A stretch of DNA of 17,055 bases from DASPPF01 sp032906705 (GTDB lineage Archaea; Thermoproteota; Nitrososphaeria; Nitrososphaerales; Gagatemarchaeaceae), in contig JAJTZC010000028.1 of assembly GCA_032906705.1 (NCBI GenBank), forward strand, positions 1 to 17,055, given 5' to 3'. Position 1 is the stretch's first letter, and every line of letters starts with the position of its first letter. Both the position numbers and the translations under genes were made by a program. Under the pieces are notes generated by a model that worked only from the letters and a program-made list of their open reading frames with translations, was not told the origin of the DNA and did not search any database. This document shows, one piece after another, positions 14,522 through 17,055 of the stretch.

Positions 14522-16117
14522 TTGCAGGCTGCCAAGATCATAGGTCGCGGGACCTGGCTGGACAAGGTCGCCGACGAGACCATAGCCAGGGAGAAGAAGC
14601 TGGGAAGGAGTCTGAAGCTCCTCAGGGTGGAAAGCGGGCTAGGAGCCTCGGGGCTGCCGCACATAGGGAGCGTGGGGGACGCCATAAGGAGCTACGGCGT
14701 GAAGCTGGCCCTCCAGAACGCCGGCTACAGTTCCGAACTGGTGGCATATTCGGACGATTTCGACGGCCTCAGGAAGGTCCCTTCGGGCTTCCCCGCATGG
14801 CTCAAAGACTACATCTCTCATCCCGTTGCCAGGGTCCCAGACCCCTTCGGCTGCCACGGCTCCTATGCCGAACACGTCGGGTCCCTCCTCCGCGAGGCGC
14901 TCGACAGGCTTGGGATAGAGTACGCGTTCCAGAGCGGGGCCGAGGCCTATAGGAAGGGGCTTCTGAACGACCAGATCAAGCTCATCCTTTCGAGGGCCGA
15001 CGTGATAGGGAAGAAGATCAAGGAGATGGTAGGCCAGTCAAAGTACGAGAGCAGCCTCCCCTACACTCCTGTCTGCAAGCAGTGCCATCGAATCTACACA
15101 ACACAAGCCCGCTCATTCGACTCCAAACGGGCCACGGTCAAGTACCATTGCGAGGGGACTCAGCTCGGCTCCGCATACCTGAAGGGCTGCGGACAGGAGG
15201 GCGAGGCATCCGTGGTAGACGGCAACGGGAAGCTGATGTGGAAGGTCGAGTTTGCGGCGAGGTGGGCAGCACTGGACATCAGGTTCGAGGCATACGGGAA
15301 GGAGATAGGCGACTCTGTGAAGATCAACGACTGGGTCTCGGAACACGTCCTGTCCTTCCCCCCGCCGCACCACGCGCGGTACGAGCTCTTCCAGGACAAG
15401 AGCGGGAAGAAGATGTCGAAGTCTGTCGGGAACCTGATTACGCCGCAGGAATGGTTGGAGTATGCGTCCGCGGAAAGCCTGAGGCTGCTAATGTTCAAGA
15501 GGATCGTCGGCGCGAGGAGCGTGTCACTCGAAGACATCCCTGTCTACATGGAAGAGTTCGACGACCTCGAGGAAAACTACTTCGCCAGGGAGAGGGACAA
15601 GAACAAGCTGAAAGACGCAAGGCTCAGGGGGCTCTACGAATACACCACGCTCTTGGCGCCGCCCCATTCCAAGCTTGTCCACGTCCCATATCGTCTGATC
15701 GCGCAACTGGCCTCGGTCGCTCCGCCAGGAGCAGCCGAGGAGTTCGTTTTCAAGAGGCTCGTAGCCTACGGTTTAGCGAAACAGCGGTCTCCGGACCTCT
15801 CCAGAAGCATCGCATGGGCGTCCGCTTGGGGGAGGCGTGCAGGGTTGAAGCCGGTCGAGCGCGTGATGGTCTCAGGGCCCGTAGCCAATGCGCTCAAACA
15901 GTTTGCCACGAAGATCGTTTCATGCAAGAGTGCCGACGACGTCCAGACAGCGGCTTTCGAAGCAGTAAAGGCGAACGGGCTCAAGCCGGCGGACTTCTTC
16001 CCAGTGGTGTACTCTGTGCTCCTGGGCTCGGATCGAGGCCCTAGAATCGGTCCATACGTCATGGACGCTGGAACCACCGAGGTGAGCAAGGCGCTCCTGG
16101 GTGCTCTGCGTCGTTGA
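14522..16117 (+). CDS. lysS: Class I lysyl-tRNA synthetase
   Basis: Charges tRNA-Lys with lysine; the class I form is the usual one in archaea. The 531-residue chain shows the Rossmann-fold signature as LPHIGS (HIGH variant, 47-50 HIGS) and GKKMSKSVGN (KMSKS at 297-301). A zinc-ribbon-like insertion has C185-x2-C188, C210 and C223. YSDDFDGLRKVP and WKVEFAARWAALDIRFEAYGK are characteristic of the archaeal class I enzyme. The TTG at 14522 was chosen because there is no ATG before the conserved region WLDKVADE and its length matches the family. Its stop overlaps the TTG of the next gene (TTGA), so the DNA glycosylase is translationally coupled. Confidence 0.95.
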   Translation: MQAAKIIGRGTWLDKVADETIAREKKLGRSLKLLRVESGLGASGLPHIGSVGDAIRSYGVKLALQNAGYSSELVAYSDDFDGLRKVPSGFPAWLKDYISHPVARVPDPFGCHGSYAEHVGSLLREALDRLGIEYAFQSGAEAYRKGLLNDQIKLILSRADVIGKKIKEMVGQSKYESSLPYTPVCKQCHRIYTTQARSFDSKRATVKYHCEGTQLGSAYLKGCGQEGEASVVDGNGKLMWKVEFAARWAALDIRFEAYGKEIGDSVKINDWVSEHVLSFPPPHHARYELFQDKSGKKMSKSVGNLITPQEWLEYASAESLRLLMFKRIVGARSVSLEDIPVYMEEFDDLEENYFARERDKNKLKDARLRGLYEYTTLLAPPHSKLVHVPYRLIAQLASVAPPGAAEEFVFKRLVAYGLAKQRSPDLSRSIAWASAWGRRAGLKPVERVMVSGPVANALKQFATKIVSCKSADDVQTAAFEAVKANGLKPADFFPVVYSVLLGSDRGPRIGPYVMDAGTTEVSKALLGALRR

Positions 16118-16860
16118 AGCAAGGTCAGAAGGGCAAATCCTCGAAATTCACTGCCCTGAACAGGGAGGTGACTCGGTGCAGAAGATGCCAGCGGCTCGTG
16201 GACTACAGGGAAGGTGTGAAGGTGAGGGCTTCCTACGAGGGCCAGGACTACTGGCGCAGGCCAATAACGGGCTTCGGCGACCTGCAGGCCCGACTCCTCG
16301 TGCTCGGTATCGCACCCGCCGCGCACGGCGGGAACAGGACCGGGAGGGTCTTCACAGGCGACGAGTCGGGCAGATTCCTGGTGTGCGCGCTCCACAAAGC
16401 GGGGTTCGCGAACAAGCCCGTGTCGGAGTCGCGCGACGATGGTCTGGTCTACACCGACTGCTACGTGACGGCCGCGGTAAAGTGCGCGCCGCCGGGCGAC
16501 AGGCCGACACTGGAGGAATTCGCGAACTGTGCAGGGTACCTCGACGTGGAACTGGCTCTGCTGGGAAACGTTAGGGCTGTCCTCGCTCTTGGAGGCTTGG
16601 CCTTCGCCGCGTTCCTGAGGCACGCGCGGCGAATGGATGTCGCTACTAGAGGGATGCGGTTCGGGCACGGTGTGTCCTATTCGATCCAAGGCCTTCCAAG
16701 GCTGTGGGCATCGTACCACCCAAGCCCTAGAAACACCAACACCGGCAAGCTGACCCAGAAGATGCTCGTCGCCATGCTGCTTGCGATAAGGAAGGACATG
16801 GACGGCCTGAGCACGAAGCGACGAGCAGGGCCTCATACGCGGTCGCTGTCCCCCCCTTAA
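16114..16860 (+). CDS. Family 5 uracil-DNA glycosylase (UDGb type)
   Basis: Removes uracil (and, in the family, also hypoxanthine or other deaminated bases) from DNA as the first step of base-excision repair. The 248 residues contain four Cys for a [4Fe-4S] cluster (C22, C25, C124, C139), motif A GIAPAAHGGNRTGR (65-78) and motif B HPSPRNTNTG (202-211). The Ala-rich GIAPAA loop, without the Asp or Asn seen at the catalytic place in families 1 and 4, together with HGGNRTGR, identifies UDGb. The TTG start overlaps the lysS stop by 4 nt. The last dozen or so residues are basic and poorly conserved in appearance. Confidence 0.94.
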   Translation: MKQGQKGKSSKFTALNREVTRCRRCQRLVDYREGVKVRASYEGQDYWRRPITGFGDLQARLLVLGIAPAAHGGNRTGRVFTGDESGRFLVCALHKAGFANKPVSESRDDGLVYTDCYVTAAVKCAPPGDRPTLEEFANCAGYLDVELALLGNVRAVLALGGLAFAAFLRHARRMDVATRGMRFGHGVSYSIQGLPRLWASYHPSPRNTNTGKLTQKMLVAMLLAIRKDMDGLSTKRRAGPHTRSLSPP

Positions 16861-16861
16861 C

Positions 16862-16870
16862 GTATAACTA
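16862..16870 (+). promoter_or_regulatory. TATA box of the tRNA-Arg gene
   Basis: GTATAACTA is centred about 28 nt upstream of the first base of the tRNA at 16893, the standard archaeal TATA spacing. The tRNA is therefore transcribed on its own rather than only by read-through from the glycosylase gene. Confidence 0.6.
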
Positions 16871-16892
16871 GCCAAGTCTCCTGTTCCGTCAC

Positions 16893-17015
16893 GGGCCCGT
16901 AGCCTAGACAACCGTCGGGGAAATGACTGTGCGCCAAAGCACGTTCACTTCATGCACGGATTAGGGCATCAGCCTGCGGAGCTGAGGGTCGAGGGTTCAA
17001 ATCCCTCCGGGCCCG
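16893..17015 (+). tRNA. tRNA-Arg (anticodon GCG) with insertion in the D-loop
   Basis: Acceptor GGGCCCG (16893-16899) pairs with CGGGCCC (17008-17014), discriminator G17015, and no CCA is encoded. The anticodon stem is TCAGC/GCTGA (16969-16973 with 16981-16985); its loop CTGCGGA gives anticodon GCG at 16976-16978, reading CGC. The T-arm GAGGG-TTCAAAT-CCCTC runs from 16991 to 17007, with a 5-nt variable region GGGTC. D-stem halves GCCT (16902-16905) and GGGC (16964-16967) are intact but separated by 58 nt, against about 10 in a normal D-loop. The excess, about 48 nt, looks like an intron. G18 G19 are 16958-16959. With the insertion removed, the tRNA is a normal 75-nt molecule. Confidence 0.92.
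16910..16957 (+). other. Probable D-loop intron of tRNA-Arg(GCG), boundaries uncertain
   Basis: Removing these 48 nt leaves the D-loop AGACGGATTA. The AC before and at the end of the insertion makes the junction ambiguous by 2 nt. The insertion folds into a hairpin: GAAATGA (16920-16926) pairs with TCACTTC (16945-16951) with one mismatch, continuing to GTGC/GCAC (16929-16932 with 16939-16942) around loop GCCAAA. CCGT (16912-16915) and ACGG (16956-16959) could form the 4-bp central helix of a bulge-helix-bulge splice site, but cutting there would leave a 14-nt D-loop. The exact splice sites are therefore unresolved. Confidence 0.6.
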
Positions 17016-17055
17016 CTGAATGCAATACAGGAAATAGAATCAGTCTCTTGGTTCG

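Noticed and set aside
15766..16911. 381-residue open frame on the minus strand across lysS and the glycosylase gene
   Set aside because: It is antisense to two clearly recognised genes in GC-rich sequence and has a low-complexity Arg/Pro/His-rich product without motifs.
16893..17015. tRNA pseudogene interpretation
   Set aside because: All stems, the T-loop, discriminator and a TATA box at the correct distance are intact, and the extra sequence forms a self-contained hairpin, so an intron is the simpler reading.

Overview
The window is archaeal chromosomal DNA of moderately high GC, probably from a Nitrososphaeria/Thaumarchaeota-type or neighbouring lineage. That placement is inference. The archaeal markers are ABCE1 with two ferredoxin-like Fe-S clusters, a two-ring Cdc48, class I lysyl-tRNA synthetase, a Trm5-family methyltransferase, family 5 uracil-DNA glycosylase, an intron-bearing tRNA without encoded CCA, and TATA boxes 26-28 nt upstream of several starts. 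Many starts are TTG or GTG. A run of 100 Ns (1166-1265) marks a scaffold gap, so this is a draft assembly.

Layout. Positions 1-1055 (minus) hold the N-terminal 351 residues of a GlcD-type FAD-linked oxidase that runs off the left edge. After the gap come a Rieske protein (5' end lost) and a cytochrome b with b6-type heme spacing (to 3338, plus), i.e. the quinol-oxidising core of a bc-type complex. Positions 7936-3335 (minus) are a tight directon: winged-helix regulator, SurE, a small Cys/His membrane protein, ABCE1 and a Trm5-like methyltransferase. Divergent from the regulator, hsp20 and cdc48 overlap by 8 nt (8005-10729, plus). The intergenic region between them carries GGTT/AACC inverted repeats that look like an operator, which suggests the regulator controls proteostasis genes.

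Positions 10735-14462 are the most unusual part. A three-gene minus-strand operon encodes a tubulin-superfamily GTPase, a coiled-coil protein and a protein with a Ser/Glu-rich acidic tail. A small von Willebrand A protein is transcribed divergently from a shared 62-nt promoter region. The tubulin homologue carries signatures of true tubulins rather than FtsZ or CetZ: a GxAGxxIG T1 loop, VDLDP, NWAxG, GGGTGG and a DNxxL motif, at tubulin-like spacing. With the vWA partner it looks like a multi-component cytoskeletal or membrane-remodelling system.

The right end is housekeeping: class I lysS overlapping a family 5 uracil-DNA glycosylase by 4 nt, then a tRNA-Arg(GCG) with its own TATA box and an intron-like insertion of about 48 nt in the D-loop. 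No CRISPR array, insertion sequence or integrase was seen.
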